Assembly: GCA_034766995.1 (NCBI GenBank)
Contig: CM068318.1
Location: 3,092,501 to 3,156,500 of the forward strand
Direction of reading: 5' to 3'
From: Acanthacorydalis orientalis
Taxonomy: Eukaryota; Arthropoda; Insecta; Megaloptera; Corydalidae
DNA: 64,000 nucleotides
This document shows positions 10,847-23,524 of this stretch, one piece after another. Made by a program: the position numbers and the translations under genes. The notes beneath the pieces were generated by a model. The model was not told the DNA's origin. It did not search any database and was given only the letters and a program-made list of their open reading frames with translations. Position 1 is the first letter of the stretch, and every line of letters begins with the position of its first letter.

Positions 10847-11358
10847 TATACCTATTTTTAATGAAATATTTTCGACGGGTAAATTAAAATGCAATTTTTT
10901 GTAAATCTTTTTATCTTAAATCAATAGATTTTTATTAACAGTTTTATTCAGTACATTTTTTTATATATAGACTCCATTTTGAATGTACATTTTCCGCATA
11001 CATACTTGTTACACTCAATACAAATATCATTAGACCTATTTTTCTTACATAATCCGATTTGACAATACTTTCGTACATTAAGATTTTGTATAACTGAATT
11101 GCAACTAGTATTTTGTTCACCGCGATGATCAACTGCCTAGTTCTTCAGGCCAGTTGAAAAATAAAATATTTTCTAGATATGTTTACTCCAGTGGTCCCTT
11201 TATACAATATCCAGGCATCGATGGATGCCAAATCTATAATGTTATAAAACACTCGAAGGGACCATCGTTTTTATTTGTGTTATTCCGCGACAATTCAAAC
11301 GATTGATTGTAAATTAAGTGACCCGTCAATTTGACGGATTTTCGTAAAAATAGGTATA
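10847..11358 (-). mobile_element. piggyBac-like transposase C-terminal remnant
   Basis: The minus strand encodes, with frameshifts, PFECFYNIIDLASIDAW, then an ISRKYFIFQLAEELG segment (about 11265-11125), then RKYCQIGLCKKNRSN, then a CIECNKYVCGKCTF segment (about 11070-10975). The first resembles the end of the piggyBac DDE domain; the second is the C-terminal cysteine-rich zinc-binding (C-x-C) domain. The block is bounded by inverted sequences that start GTATACCTATTTTTA on the left (10847) and on the right (11358, reverse complement), and share a following GACGGGT motif. This suggests an internally deleted piggyBac-like element. The true TTAA-flanked ends were not identified. Confidence 0.7.
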
Positions 11359-11858
11359 CAACATATGGGAATAAGAAAATATAGGTCTTTCGGATAAAAT
11401 GAGTCGAGTTAGATATTCAGTTCAATATATCATTCAAAAACCAATATATAATAACTAGAAAATAATATTTACATGTTCGGAATTTTTAAGCATGAAACGC
11501 GTCAAATCTAGTGTTAAAAAATAATAATAATAAAGAAGTCATAATTAATTGTTAAATTCTTTCAAATGTTTTTATAAAAGAAAATCTACAAGTAGTATAA
11601 TTGAAACATGTACAAAGTCAAATTTAAAAAAAAAATAATTAAACGTTTTAATGTTAAACTCGAAACGAGCGTTAACTGTAATTATTCCCGTACTGAAAAT
11701 AGACACGAATCCCGAAACCACACAAGTCGACAAGTGATTCTGAATGTCGGTACGTGCACGATTCCCGTCCGTTCTATTTGTTCTGTTGGATCACAGCGCG
11801 GGGATAATAAAAATCTCAACGCCAGACAATTTACACACACGTGTTCATTTCCACATAC
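11359..11858. other. Start of RasGRF intron 2 and adjoining DNA
   Basis: Directly downstream of exon 2 on the minus strand. The first 170 bases are GC-richer than the rest. No exon 3 seen. Confidence 0.5.
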
Positions 11859-11993
11859 CTGTTTATCCGAGTCTTTGTTTTTCGATCCGGCACCAGACGA
11901 CGTGGTAATTAACCTCTCGCAATAGCATCCTTCCAGTAGGAGAACGCCGCTCGGCCTGTTGCATCCCTCCGAGTCGTAGTAGAAGAGTAAATT
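11859..11993 (-). CDS. RasGRF-family exon 2 (N-terminal PH domain, second half)
   Basis: Second coding exon, 45 codons, phase 0 at both ends. It encodes NLLFYYDSEGCNRPSGVLLL, then EGCYCERL, and ends in a basic, serine-rich linker (SKNKDSDKQ). The NLLFY, RPSG and LLEGC-C-R motifs are characteristic of the RASGRF1/2 N-terminal PH domain, and the linker length before the final Q is close to that of vertebrates. The acceptor is TTTCAG and the donor CAG|GTATGT. Reading through the donor stays open as far as 11682, so intron retention would give a truncated product with an unrelated tail. The next exon, expected to carry the last PH strand and C-terminal helix, was not found between here and position 1. 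The reverse strand of this region has other open frames, which are only shadows. Confidence 0.92.
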
Positions 11994-12306
11994 CTGAAAC
12001 ACACGAACGAGTGAAACACTTGTAAAGCACTGAAGTTGCGGTGTTTGTTCGGCGGCGTTCCGTTGTAGGTGTATGTTCGGTAGATATTGGATTTTCTTGA
12101 ATCTGTTCGGTGCAAATATTTACATTTCTACCGAGATACAAATCGAATATATGTCAACTTATAATTTTTATTCATATAAGCACATAATTACTTGTTTATA
12201 TGATCATTAAACATGTTGGTTGGTTATTGGGAATTTAAACCGCGCTTCGACAGCCACATTAAACATTTAATTTTATTTGTTTTTATTGCACTTGAAAGAA
12301 ATTTAA

Positions 12307-12591
12307 CCCTTAAATGCATAGTATTTTCGAAAGTTTAAGATATAAGCGAAAAAAAATCATTATAAGTAGATATTGGCTGGGAAATTAATTAAAAGGTGAT
12401 TTTTTTACATGCTTTATTGATATATAATATATTTATATTCCATGATATTTTTTAACATGGTTACTCAATAATTGACACAATTATGTTGTAGAAATGCAAA
12501 AATAGGTGGCAAACACATCTCTAGTACCTAATAACGTTTATATGAACGAAATATGAAATGCTGTAGCTCTATAACCGTATGCATTTAAGGG
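12307..12591. mobile_element. piggyBac-superfamily MITE (285 bp)
   Basis: Perfect 14-bp terminal inverted repeats, CCCTTAAATGCATA at 12307-12320 and its exact complement at 12578-12591. Both are flanked by TTAA (12303-12306 and 12592-12595), the piggyBac target duplication. No coding sequence. It lies about 300 bases upstream of exon 2, in intron 1. The piggyBac-like remnant at 10847 may be a relative of its source, but shared ends were not seen. Confidence 0.88.
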
Positions 12592-12595
12592 TTAA

Positions 12596-13469
12596 CATAA
12601 TCTAAACATGATAAATGTGAATTCAGAATAAAATTTAAGACATCATAGAAGAAATCTTCCGAAGAGTGAGAACACTTTTCAGTAAAAAACATGCATCTCT
12701 CCATTAACTTTAAGAAAAAAACTTTCTGATGGAAAATGTTTAATAATGAATTATGAAATTTATAATTTCAAAATATTGAATTACTGTCCTGTATAAAAAC
12801 ATGAATTATAAGAATTATTAAAGACTGTTGTAATAATTATAATTTCATATTGAAAATCATAAACATTTTCATTACAAATTCATTTTTAAAAAAATATATC
12901 CGATTCTTTCTGCGAAAACAGATGATTGAACAGATATATACCAAAGCCGTAATCAACAAAATGTTTGCATACGTGTCTTCCTAAATTAACAGACATTTTT
13001 TTCGAATAAAAAAAATGTAATGTGTGCGAGACGTCCGAACGAAATAAATCAGTCGACGTGAACGCAACTACACATACAATAAGCCAGACCGGTTTCGTTT
13101 CGTCGTTCCTTCGAAATTTTTGTTCTAAACGCATCCCATAAATCTCTCGACGTAAGTGAACAACGTGCTATAACAACGGTAACGATAACACTAAACCGTT
13201 ATCATTTATCATTCGGCACTCTGAAGAATTACCTCAGATGCCCGTTCCAAAAATCAGTGTCAATCAATGTCAATACATGAACCGATTCAAAAGGAGCCAT
13301 TTATAATGCTGTAGTACCTTTTTTCTTCAGACGATTTACATGTATAAAGAATCACATGTTGAAGGATTATGTAAATTTATTAGTTTTGTTCGATTGTACG
13401 ATGAATCAAGTCGATTCTCCGACAGTTTTTTGAATAATAGAAATAGTACTGTATATATATATATATATA
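12596..13469. other. Intron DNA, no gene recognised
   Basis: AT-rich with a slightly GC-richer patch at 13020-13250. It ends in the (TA)n tract that mariner C entered. Confidence 0.45.
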
Positions 13470-15205
13470 CTAGGGGGTTTCAAAAAATTCGTAAAGTGAC
13501 ATATAGATGGCGTCGGGGAGAGGATAAGGGTTCTTTTTCTTGAAGAGGCATCCTTGATTAGCGGCCTATAAAAATTTGAACGAAAAACGTCTCTTTGTTT
13601 AGGTTTAAGAGCAATTTAAATAAGATATTTTGGAATATTTTTGTGAAATGGATAAATTGAAACATCATGCGGTTATTGAAGTTTTGGATGGTATGAATGA
13701 CATACAAATATTTAAAAAGATGCATAGTTTGTACGGTGGCTCTTCCCTAACATATGCTACAGTGGAAAAATGCACTGTTGAATTTAGAAGAAGAAGAGCA
13801 TCCATCGAAGATGACCAGGTCTTCAACGTCAGGTACCACAGAGAATGTTGATAAAATAACAAGATGCTGTTGAGTGACCGGTGAGCGAAGGTGCACGAAA
13901 TAGCAGAGGCTTTGGGCGTATCGACTGGCAGCGTACATCATTTTAATTGAAAATTTGGGCTTGTCGAAAATTTCAGTGAGATGGGGGCTGTTGTATGTGT
14001 ACTAAGAAGTGATAACTCGATCCATTTTTAAAAATTTATGAAAATAAGTCTGTTTTTTGTGATTTTACCTTTATTTTAACAGTGAATACAAGAGCTATAA
14101 TTTAAAACTGTTGTTGTTATCCGGATATTGATTTGAATTACTTGCTTATGACTTCACGACTTCTGATTTCTAGACTTCATGACTTAATCTATCGCATAGC
14201 GTGGCTATAAATATTTTTAAAAATATTTTGAAAGGTATTCCAGGTAATATACAGTTTAATACTAACGGTTCAAAGCCATTAGTTTACAATACAATAAAAT
14301 AAGTTGTCTTTGGATTTGATACAGATTAATAGATATAACACAATGGCTTGACCCGTTTGAATAAAGGTAGGGCTTGTCCATACCTTTGAATAAATAAATT
14401 TTTGAAAACTGGAATTATCCTGTTATAATGTGTGATTTTAATAAACAAATAAATACAACTATCGGTCCTCAACAGGTGCCATGAATGCTGACTGTGGACC
14501 AAAAACGTGCACGATATCAAATTTCAAAAGATTGCTTAGGCATGATGCAGTGTGATTAAAATAATTTTTGTGTCGGTTTGTGACCACCGATGAGACTTGG
14601 ATTCATCACCAAGTAATAATCGAAACAGTGGAATAAGAGAAGAAGGCTGCCAAAGAAGTTCAAAGCTGGTCCGTCGGCAGGCAAAGGCATGGCTTTAGTT
14701 TTTGGGATATTAGGAAAAATTGTTAGTAGATTATTTGAAAAAAGGAAATATAATCAACAGCGCTTATTACTGTACCCTTTTGGACAAATTACGAGGCGCC
14801 ATTGATGACAAACAACCAAAAACCGCAACACAAAAATATCCTGTTGACGTTCCGGCTGATTCATCGATACAAACAGCCCCCAAAGTCCATTCTTTTGGGT
14901 TCGAATTGGTTCTTCATGCTCCATATTCGCCAGACCTGGCACCCTTCGACTTCAATCTCTTTCCACAACTGAAAATATTCTTTTCTGGGAACAGATTTAA
15001 CACAGATGAGAGGGTAACAGCCGAAGTAGATTCCTATTTTGAAGAGATTGAAAAATCACATTTTAAGATCTGTATAATGGCACTGGAGCAACTTGGGGTG
15101 AAATTTATTGACCTTGCGGGAGATTATATTGAAAAATAAAAATAATTTTACTGCCTTAACTAGTGACTTCCTATTCACTTCTACAAATTCTTTGAAACCC
15201 CCTCG
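13470..15205 (+). mobile_element. Mariner transposon, copy C (second lineage, dead)
   Basis: The TIRs begin CTAGGGGGTTTCAAAAAATT (left) and CGAGGGGGTTTCAAAGAATT (right, complement). TA borders both, and the element sits inside a (TA)n tract. The transposase starts at ATG 13648 (MDKLKHHAVIEVLDGMNDIQ) with ATVEKCTVEFRR in the first helix-turn-helix. VSTGSVHH (about 13920) marks the second, TTDETWIHH (about 14582) the first catalytic Asp, and APYSPDLAPFD (about 14920) the third; the frame ends GDYIEK, TAA at 15137. The second catalytic Asp (the HQDNA region) is scrambled near 14850, and several stops and frameshifts are present. Confidence 0.88.
13984..14474. mobile_element. Nested insert of about 490 bp inside mariner C
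   Basis: The transposase alignment breaks after ...FSEMG (13982) and resumes with MLTVDQKRARYQ (about 14480), positions that are adjacent in related transposases. The insert starts near GGGCTGTTG and ends near CCTCAACAGG, which gives a short CTGTTG/CAACAG inverted end. No target duplication or coding sequence was recognised, so its class is unknown. Confidence 0.55.

Positions 15206-15236
<31 letters not shown>
15206..15236. repeat. (TA)n(GA)n compound microsatellite
   Basis: Abuts the right end of mariner C. TA tract passing directly into GA tract. Confidence 0.9.
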
Positions 15237-15788
15237 CTACTAAATGCTGCATAAACTTTCGAAATAAAACCTATTTGCGAAGAACAAAGGTTCAACATGA
15301 CTTCTTTTTTATCTAACGTTATAAAACATTCTCCAAGAGACGGCGCGTAACAAAGCCGCACCAAGACACACGGAGAACACATTTTTACGACGAAACATTT
15401 CCCGCATTTTATTTCCATTCATATTTCATATTATTATTCGTCAGTTCATATTTAGTGTTTTCAGGTGTAGTTAATTTAATTTATTGTTATCTATCGGGTC
15501 ATTTTTTTATGTTTGTGCGCCGTAAACACAGTTTTATATTCTTTTTAGTACGATCACTTCGTGGCATTCGCATTTTTTATACGCTAACTGTCGTGTCGTT
15601 TCGTTACCACGAGTATACATTTTCGATTCCATGCCGTTATGCACCCTGAACCAGTGTGTGAGAGTGCGCGCTTATTTTTTTTATATGCTTGAATGTGTAA
15701 TTATGTTCTTTGTCGACGAAAATCTCGAAAAATTCCGTATCTAAAAATACACAGTGTGGGTAATAAAAGGTAATCAATATTTTTTAAC

Positions 15789-15838
<50 letters not shown>

Positions 15839-16105
15839 ATGTTGCCAGAAACTATTGATTTACATATTTCAAACTTTTGATATTTAAAAAATGTTAAACA
15901 TATATAAGAATTTTTACAGGTTATATATAAGAAAATATCATTTATCAGCCATCAGTTCAGAAGTATTTTAAATAATAATTAATTTGTTTAACAGTTTTCT
16001 CCTATAAAGAAACATCATTTAGTTTTTTACTTGTACTGAATTTTCCATTAAATAATTCTTTTTAGTCTAAAATCAACGGTTCAAATTTTGAGTGGGATTT
16101 TTGAT

Positions 16106-16190
<85 letters not shown>

Positions 16191-16948
16191 CCTTTTCCAT
16201 TCGAATTGATAAACCGAATTTGCAACCGCTGTCGCAACCGCACGCGCGACACTGGCAATCAAATAATCAACAGTGAAATTAAAAATGTACACGAAAAATT
16301 GCCATCCGTAATTCGATAACAGGAACGGCCGTGTCCGTTTACACTAATGGCACACGGTGAATATTTTTAAAAAAAATACCGTACGTAGATGCGACATACG
16401 AAATTAAAAACACCGATCCACACTTACGATCCGGCACTTTATCTAAACAGATCGATGCGTGCGTTGTTCGTGCGGTTTAATTTTCCATTTGTAGTTATTA
16501 ACATATTTTTTTTAATCTCATACATAATTCCATTCGCATATCCGTACGCAACGTGTCCGTTATTATTGTAATCGTTCCGTACATAACGAAATCTCGTTCA
16601 GAAACGTTCATACACTTAGAGCTAATTACGATCGTTTATGGAAAAAAAATTAAATATAAATAATGTGTTATTAAATGTGCTGGAAAAATACACAACGGAC
16701 ATGATATACTCGCGCTATCTGAAAAATCTCCAGAGAATAAAAAAATAAACGTTTCTGTGCGCGGACTGGAAGCAACGACTCTCATGCCGGCGATTTATTT
16801 GTGTCGGATTTCTATGATTTCATTCGACATTTATTTTTTGCCTTTATGTTACATGACGTTGTTAATTCTTTTTATTAATCGTAAAAAAATAAAAATTATA
16901 ATTGAATTACGTAATATCTCTCTCTCTCTCACACACACACACACGCAC

Positions 16949-16988
<40 letters not shown>

Positions 16989-19033
16989 TGTTTCTGCTTG
17001 AGCAAATTGTGTATTGTATCATTTATGAAAATAGTAGATAATTGGGATAATGGAAGTCAAATTCTTGACAACTTAAATTTGATACTAATTAACGAAAAGT
17101 TAAATTTTCCTGATGTTTAATTCATGAACGAAATGAAATAATGATGTATGGAAAATTAAATAAGCACAGCAGTTAAAGACGTTTAATGGGTCTGTCACTT
17201 ATTCAAAAGAAAATATGTGAGCAGTATTGTGGAAATGAATTGTTATGGTTATATAAAATTCAATTAATGTATGATGTTTCGTTAAATGTAGAAACATTTC
17301 AATTAATAAATGTTTCTGTAGACATTAGCTTCGAGAATTTATATATATATATATATAGAAAGAGAGAGAGAGAGAGAGAATTTCAAAAGTACTCTATTTT
17401 AAAACTACTCACCAGGTAAAATGATTTGAAAAATTAACATTTTCAGAATGTTTTATAAAAAATTCTACAGAAATTTTAGAATAAAAACACAATTCCTTTT
17501 TTGATACAGTCGATACATTCAGTTTTATAAATGAATTTCCATTTTCCGCACAACATAAACAAATTTGAATTAAAATATACAATTATTGATTACTGATGAT
17601 TTTTACAATGCTTTATTTGCATTTCTATGGTGGTTGATTTTCAAAATAGCTTATCCTTCTGAGGATCATCATCACGAAATCCGGATTAACTATTAATGAA
17701 CGTTTTGATCAGAAAACGTTTGCGTTTTGTACGATTTTTCCATTTCTTATTTGTTTCGGCTTCTCTTAACTGTAGACAAATACTGTTATTCTATCTAACA
17801 AACGATCATAAATACAAAATATTGTTTTTCTTGTGGACATGTATGAATCACTTTTTCTTAAAGTAATTCTTATTCAGATTCTTCTTCTAACTACAATACT
17901 TTACTTGGGTATAATTTATATGCATCATGTTAGATTTTTTGAGAAGGATATATTACTAGTATTATAAATTAAAATTCAGAACAGTCTAAATTTTCTAATG
18001 AGAACAATTAAGGGCTATAAATCTAAAATGAAAGAAAAATGTATTTAACACTAACAAGATTTTTACTAGAATGCCATAAAACTATTGCTTTGAAGGCATA
18101 GATTCCAGCGTAAAAAATATAATTTCGAACGAATTTAAAGTATAAAAGCACAGTTCAAAACAACTACTTCAGATACTTCATTGTTTGAAATCAAATGATT
18201 GAAGAACTCGAATAGGAATGTTTAGAGAAAAATAGAAAATTCAAAATTTCGGAGTGCATATTTAAATCATTTACTCGAAGAATAATTTCTCTTTTTTTAT
18301 GAAAAGATTATCTTGCATTTAGAATTAAATTAGACGATTAGAAAACCCGATAGGTGGATGCTGATTTTTTTAAAGTTCTTTTTTCTAGAATAAATCATAT
18401 TTGTGTTTATTCAATTCACTATTTTTATCAGTAAACGTCTTCAAGTGTAGAAGTAGAGAAAGAACAGTAAATGTCTGCAATTTCTTTTGACTAGGGGCTT
18501 CATTTATAATTTTTAAAATATCAAGGTTCCTTAATAGTACATTGTCATTAAATGAGAAGCTAGAATAATTCCAGGATAAGTCTAAATAAAAATAATACTC
18601 TTACTAAAATTAGAACCATGAGATTCATTTTACTAGCAGTGTAAAAAAAACAAATTTTATATATAAACTTAAAATTTATACATTTTAATAATATAAAATT
18701 AGATATGTTACAGTTGAACCTGTATTTTTATTAAGATTCTAGAGAAACACTATTTGAGAAACATTTGTTTTAATGATTAAATTTCTAATAAACTTTTCAA
18801 AAATATGTGTGTTGTGTGTGTTTATGTTTAAATAACTTACAAATGATTTATAGATTTTATCGGTCTAGCAAATCGTTTAAAAACGACTAAGTGGACCTTT
18901 AAAAAATATACATTTAATTAGTCGAAACTCAATTGTCTGTTAACAATCGATTCAATTGATTGACTGTTATCACTGCCACGATTGTTTTTCAACAAAAGGC
19001 TAATTAATTAATTTGTACTTCAACATCTCAAAT

Positions 19034-19036
<3 letters not shown>
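15237..19036. other. Intron desert with microsatellites
   Basis: Contains (TA)n tracts at 15790-15838 and 16105-16190, a (TC)n(CA)n(TA)n compound at 16918-16986 and (TA)n(GA)n at 17340-17380. The stretch 15300-15700 and parts of 16200-16800 are CpG-richer. No exon recognised. Open frames here that read Tyr-Ile repeats are translations of TA tracts. Confidence 0.5.

Positions 19037-19106
<70 letters not shown>
19037..19106. repeat. (TA)n microsatellite, about 70 bp
   Basis: Uninterrupted TA dinucleotides. A second tract of about 50 bp follows at 19192-19244. Confidence 0.95.
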
Positions 19107-19108
<2 letters not shown>

Positions 19109-19190
19109 TTGAAACATACTTGAATTTTCAAACTCTTGAAACAAGAATTTAATTATTTTGCTGTTATTCAATATTAAAAGAGCTTCATTG

Positions 19191-19248
<58 letters not shown>

Positions 19249-19899
19249 TAATAATAAAACCCACTTGTAATCGAATGACTATTCCAATAGGCTTTCATAT
19301 AAAACCATTTTCAAACTTTTTATGCAAATGACTAGTTAAAACGCTTATTATGCTATTTTTTTGGTAATAAGTTTAATAATATTTTATCAAATTTATATAT
19401 CCATACACTTGAATATACAGAAGTGTATACTTGTATTTGCAAGAAGAAATTCATTTGAATTTACATATTAATTTCATTTTTGTATGTTGCATTTATTGGA
19501 TTCATCAGACAAAACCTTAAATGAGGTTTTAGTAAAAAATAAGTCTATTTTTTTTCAGTGTATTCTGACTTAATAGATGTAAATGCAATTAGTTATCATC
19601 TCTTATTTTTTTTTGATTATCGATTGAAAACATATAACAATCAAATTGTGCCTGAAATAAACATATGTGTTTAATCCAGTAACTGACAAAAAAAAATAGA
19701 ATTATTGTGCAGAATTTATGATTTTGATCCCACTGATTCTTTTTTATAGTATTCGATTTAAAATTCATTTCATTAAATAGACAAAAAAAACTATATTTTC
19801 ACAGATATCTTAAAAAATAATTTACGATTGAAGAAGAATTTTCATTGTTACTAACTAGTAAAACAATTACATTTTTTTCATTCTGATTTTTATGCATTT

Positions 19900-19990
19900 T
19901 AACACTCTGAAGATTATAAGATCGTCATCTAAATGCTCATAACTAACGATCAATAATCATTCATTGAACATTTGTGATGTGTGACATGAG
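19900..19990 (+). repeat. Dispersed repeat R1 (5' part)
   Basis: Contains TTAACACTCTGAAGAT, then GATCAATAATCATTCATTGA and ACATTTGTGATG, the first half of the R1 consensus. The TTCATTTGTGAAAG end is absent. Confidence 0.5.
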
Positions 19991-20249
19991 AGAATAGCTC
20001 AATTGTAAAATATGTTCATTGTTTTCTTTTACATTATTATATTTTTTGTCAGTAAAAAAAGTATCGATTTAAAAAGAAATAAAGATAAATATATAAATAA
20101 CTGAAATGTATGATTAAAAATAATAAACATTAATTAAAGGAAAAACGTTTTAAATGAAAAAAAAGACTGGAAAAATACATGAAAAAGAATAATCGTTGTC
20201 GACATCTGAAAGTTTAAACGCTTGATCAATAAATGCGATTAGTTATTTG

Positions 20250-20250
<1 letters not shown>

Positions 20251-20314
<64 letters not shown>
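20251..20314. repeat. (TA)n(GA)n compound microsatellite
   Basis: About 32 bases of TA followed by about 32 bases of GA. Confidence 0.95.
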
Positions 20315-20318
<4 letters not shown>

Positions 20319-21324
20319 CGTGAACATCGAACATTTATTTTTAACGATAAAAGAAAAATTATTATTTATGACACGACAATATTATTCCTAGTTGAGAATA
20401 CATGACAATATCAAACCTAACAAATATTAATATAATGAGTTTTGAGCGTTCCGATGCGTGAAATAAGCAAGCGGTATAAATTTAAATAGACATCAGCTAA
20501 CGCCGTAACTTCGAAATGTGAAGATGCAAATGGAAAAATATATAATTGCCGAGTATGGAGTCACGTATTTCTTTAAATAAACATTAAACGATTCATTTTT
20601 CCATACGTTACATTCACGTTCATTTCTTATTCATCGAGGTTGGATATTTTTAACAATTAATTATTTATATTGTTTACTATCCAACTATTCATTTATGTAC
20701 AAGTCGTTCTGTTTATTATGTTTCGTGTATAGACGACGACTTCGTTTTATATTATTTCACAGTATGCGTTTTTCAGTTTGTACTGCTTATCAGTTACATT
20801 TATAACATTTTAAAACGTATAATAAAATAATCGGTCTGCATCGTTTTTCGAAACGATGAAGTTAATGAAATTCTCAATGAATCTATTTCATATGAAATTG
20901 GTTAAGAGGGAAGAGAATAAAATAAGAGAATTGATTTAATAGATGTGTACAATTAAATGTTAAGCAGTGATGAATTTATAAAAGAGGAAGATAATCAAAA
21001 ACTGGCAAGTAAAACCACTAAACCCACAGTTCACTAGAACGTGCTCAGATCGGTTCAAATTAATTGATGAAGTGGGCAAGATTTTCATGAATGACAATAT
21101 TAATACATAAAGGAGTTTGATGACAATAAAATCACTTGAATAATATACAAAACATTACGACGACTTCTACAAACAAAACGATTTATCGTACTCAAGTTGA
21201 AGATTATTGTGGGGGAGAAGTGGTCGATAAATGATTATTGTTCTTTTTTGATTGTTGCTTATCTGTATTTCGACAGATATGTAATCATTTTCAGAGCTAT
21301 GAGGAACATAAAAATCAGATTTTT
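20315..21324. other. Intron DNA, nothing recognised
   Basis: AT-rich, with no repeat or coding signature that I can name. Confidence 0.45.
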
Positions 21325-21440
21325 CTGTAATTTAAACCTCTGAAGATGTTGATGTGAATGACCAACAGTTAAAAATGATCAATAATCAATTATTATTGGA
21401 TATATTTGAATCATAAAAATTTTTGTGGTTCGAGAGGTAT
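21325..21440 (+). repeat. Dispersed repeat R1
   Basis: Carries AACCTCTGAAGATG, then AAAAATGATCAATAATCAAT and a degenerate TGTGGTTCGAGAG. First of three R1-like units in close series. Confidence 0.55.
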
Positions 21441-21559
21441 ATAATTATAGGTTCATGTTGGTGAACCAATGTTGGATATTGCATCATTCTCAAAATCAAG
21501 TCTAAATATATATTTATTTACTTAAACTTAATAAATTTATTTCCCAGATCAATTATTTA

Positions 21560-21700
21560 CTCACCTCACAAACCACAAACTCTTTAGACATCTGAACAGA
21601 TTATTCTAACTTATCTCTCATCAGCTAGTAAAATCATTAAAATGCATACAAGCAATTATTAAAAATAATCACTTTTTGAACATTTTCGATAAGCACAATT
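21560..21700 (+). repeat. Dispersed repeat R1 (upstream segment better preserved)
   Basis: Contains CACAAACCACAAACTCTTTA, CTGAACAGATTATTC and AAAAATAATCACTTTTTGAA. It shows that R1 extends upstream of the CTCTGAAGATG block. Confidence 0.5.
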
Positions 21701-21814
21701 TTGAATGGGAATAAGTTCATGTCGATTAATCAATGTCGAATGTTGAATCTCCATCTTTTGATCTGGATTATTTACTTTATTGATTAAATACATTTATTTT
21801 CTAATCGAACTTTT

Positions 21815-22030
21815 CATTTCCTCCACAAATCACAATCTTTTTATAAATCTGGACAGATTTTTCCGTACCTAAGCGCTTATCAGCTGATATCGTCATCGAA
21901 ATAAGATTAACTCATAATCAAAAATGGTTAATTTTTGATCAGAAGAAAAACTTATCGTTCGTGAATCGAGTTGATAGTTATTTGTGAAAGTGAATTTAGA
22001 TACAGTGTCATCAACTATAGAGTTCTGAAT
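21815..22030 (+). repeat. Dispersed repeat R1
   Basis: Contains CCTCCACAAATCACAATCTT, CTGGACAGATTTTTC, AATTTTTGATCAGAA and TTTGTGAAAGTGAATTTAGA, then ACAGTGTCATCAACTA. It holds both the upstream and downstream halves of the family. Confidence 0.6.
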
Positions 22031-23070
22031 CGAAATATTTATGGATTACTCCTAAACCATCATAAGAAACAATTGGAAGATTTCTTTTCTGTCCGGAGAT
22101 TTGTGTTAAATTTTTAAATTTTTTTTTTGAGGACATGAACAGGATAACTTTTTAAAGACGTTTATCCTGACTTAATAGTATTTCCATTACTGAATAAATC
22201 AATTATTTCGTTTACAGCGAGCGACACAGGCGACCTGGAAACTTTCCAAAATAAACTAAAGCCCATCATTTCACACACACTGCCCGAACATAAATCATTA
22301 ATAAACATTTTCATCGAACGACATCCGAACGGCTCAACTTTATATGAACGCCGCGCCGAACCGAATACTTAAAATGTATTCTCTGTACAAAGAAATGTAC
22401 GATTGCTCGAAACGAAAACAAATTCTTTTTTCACCTGTCACGGGCCACAATGTTTCTGACAATGAAAAACTCGGTCTATATTATATAATTTAATTAAAAA
22501 TTCAAAGCTTACTCGATCGATCGTGAACTTTTATTATTCCGAAAGAAGAAATCAAGAATTCATTTTTATCTCGGCCAAACAATAACGTCGCCGAACGCGA
22601 ACTCGAGCCTAGGAGCCGAGCGTTATTCTCCTGAATATATTCTCGCTTTGAGATGAGAGAGCGTACCGTTTACGTTGACGTACGAGACAGAAAATTAGAA
22701 AATTTACAAAAAGCGAGAACGCGACAAGATGGATATACATATATACATATGCACATATATATATATATAGAAAAAAGAACGAAGAATTCTACTCAGATGA
22801 AATATACCCTCGAGGGTGCGTTTAAAAACAGCAGCGTTAGCGGTTTTGTTCTCGACAATTTTCGAAGTTGTGCGACTAAATATGAACTATAGACATACTA
22901 TTTGTACAGTTTTTAAAAAAATACTGTATTCTGAATATGGACTGTTCTTGAGTCTGAGCAACAACTTCACAGGATCTAAAAAGAATATTTTTCTTTAAAT
23001 AGAGACATGAAAATATCTATTTCATTACATCGTTTATCAAACCGAATATATTCTATGGATTCATTTCATT
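22031..23070. other. Intron DNA with a CpG-richer island
   Basis: The stretch 22200-22720 is GC-richer and CpG-containing. No exon with matching phase or recognisable protein was found. Confidence 0.4.

Positions 23071-23124
<54 letters not shown>
23071..23124. repeat. (TA)n(GA)n compound microsatellite
   Basis: Short TA tract followed by about 34 bases of GA. Confidence 0.95.
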
Positions 23125-23127
<3 letters not shown>

Positions 23128-23477
23128 GATATTTTTTTGCTTCACAACCTAAACAATAAGATATTATCTTAATGCTACAAATGTTTTCTCATTGTTCTCA
23201 AACTATATTCAGTAGTTAATTTAAATTCAATGTAAGCTTGTGAGCTATTAATCTTATTTATCATTATAAATATAATCACGTGCGAGACGTTAGCTAAGGT
23301 ACGTTTCGATAGTACGATTATATAAAGTTATAGGGTTCTTTTTTGTGTTAAATCTTCGTTATTATACATGACATCAGATAAAATAAATCATACATTTTGT
23401 GTCAGAGCAATTTACAATCTTGAAAATGTCTAATGAAATGCACAGTTCAAGGACGCTTTCAGACATTTATATTAAAC

Positions 23478-23480
<3 letters not shown>

Positions 23481-23524
<44 letters not shown>

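Noticed and set aside
11608..11925. Plus-strand frame of 105 codons opposite exon 2, and two further minus-strand frames at 11863-12141
   Set aside because: Shadows of the RasGRF exon in other frames; splice sites and homology fix the real strand and frame.
16062..16292. Open frames with long Tyr-Ile repeats (also at 19028-19264, 51705-51966, 55586-55792)
   Set aside because: They are translations of TA microsatellites with no other support.
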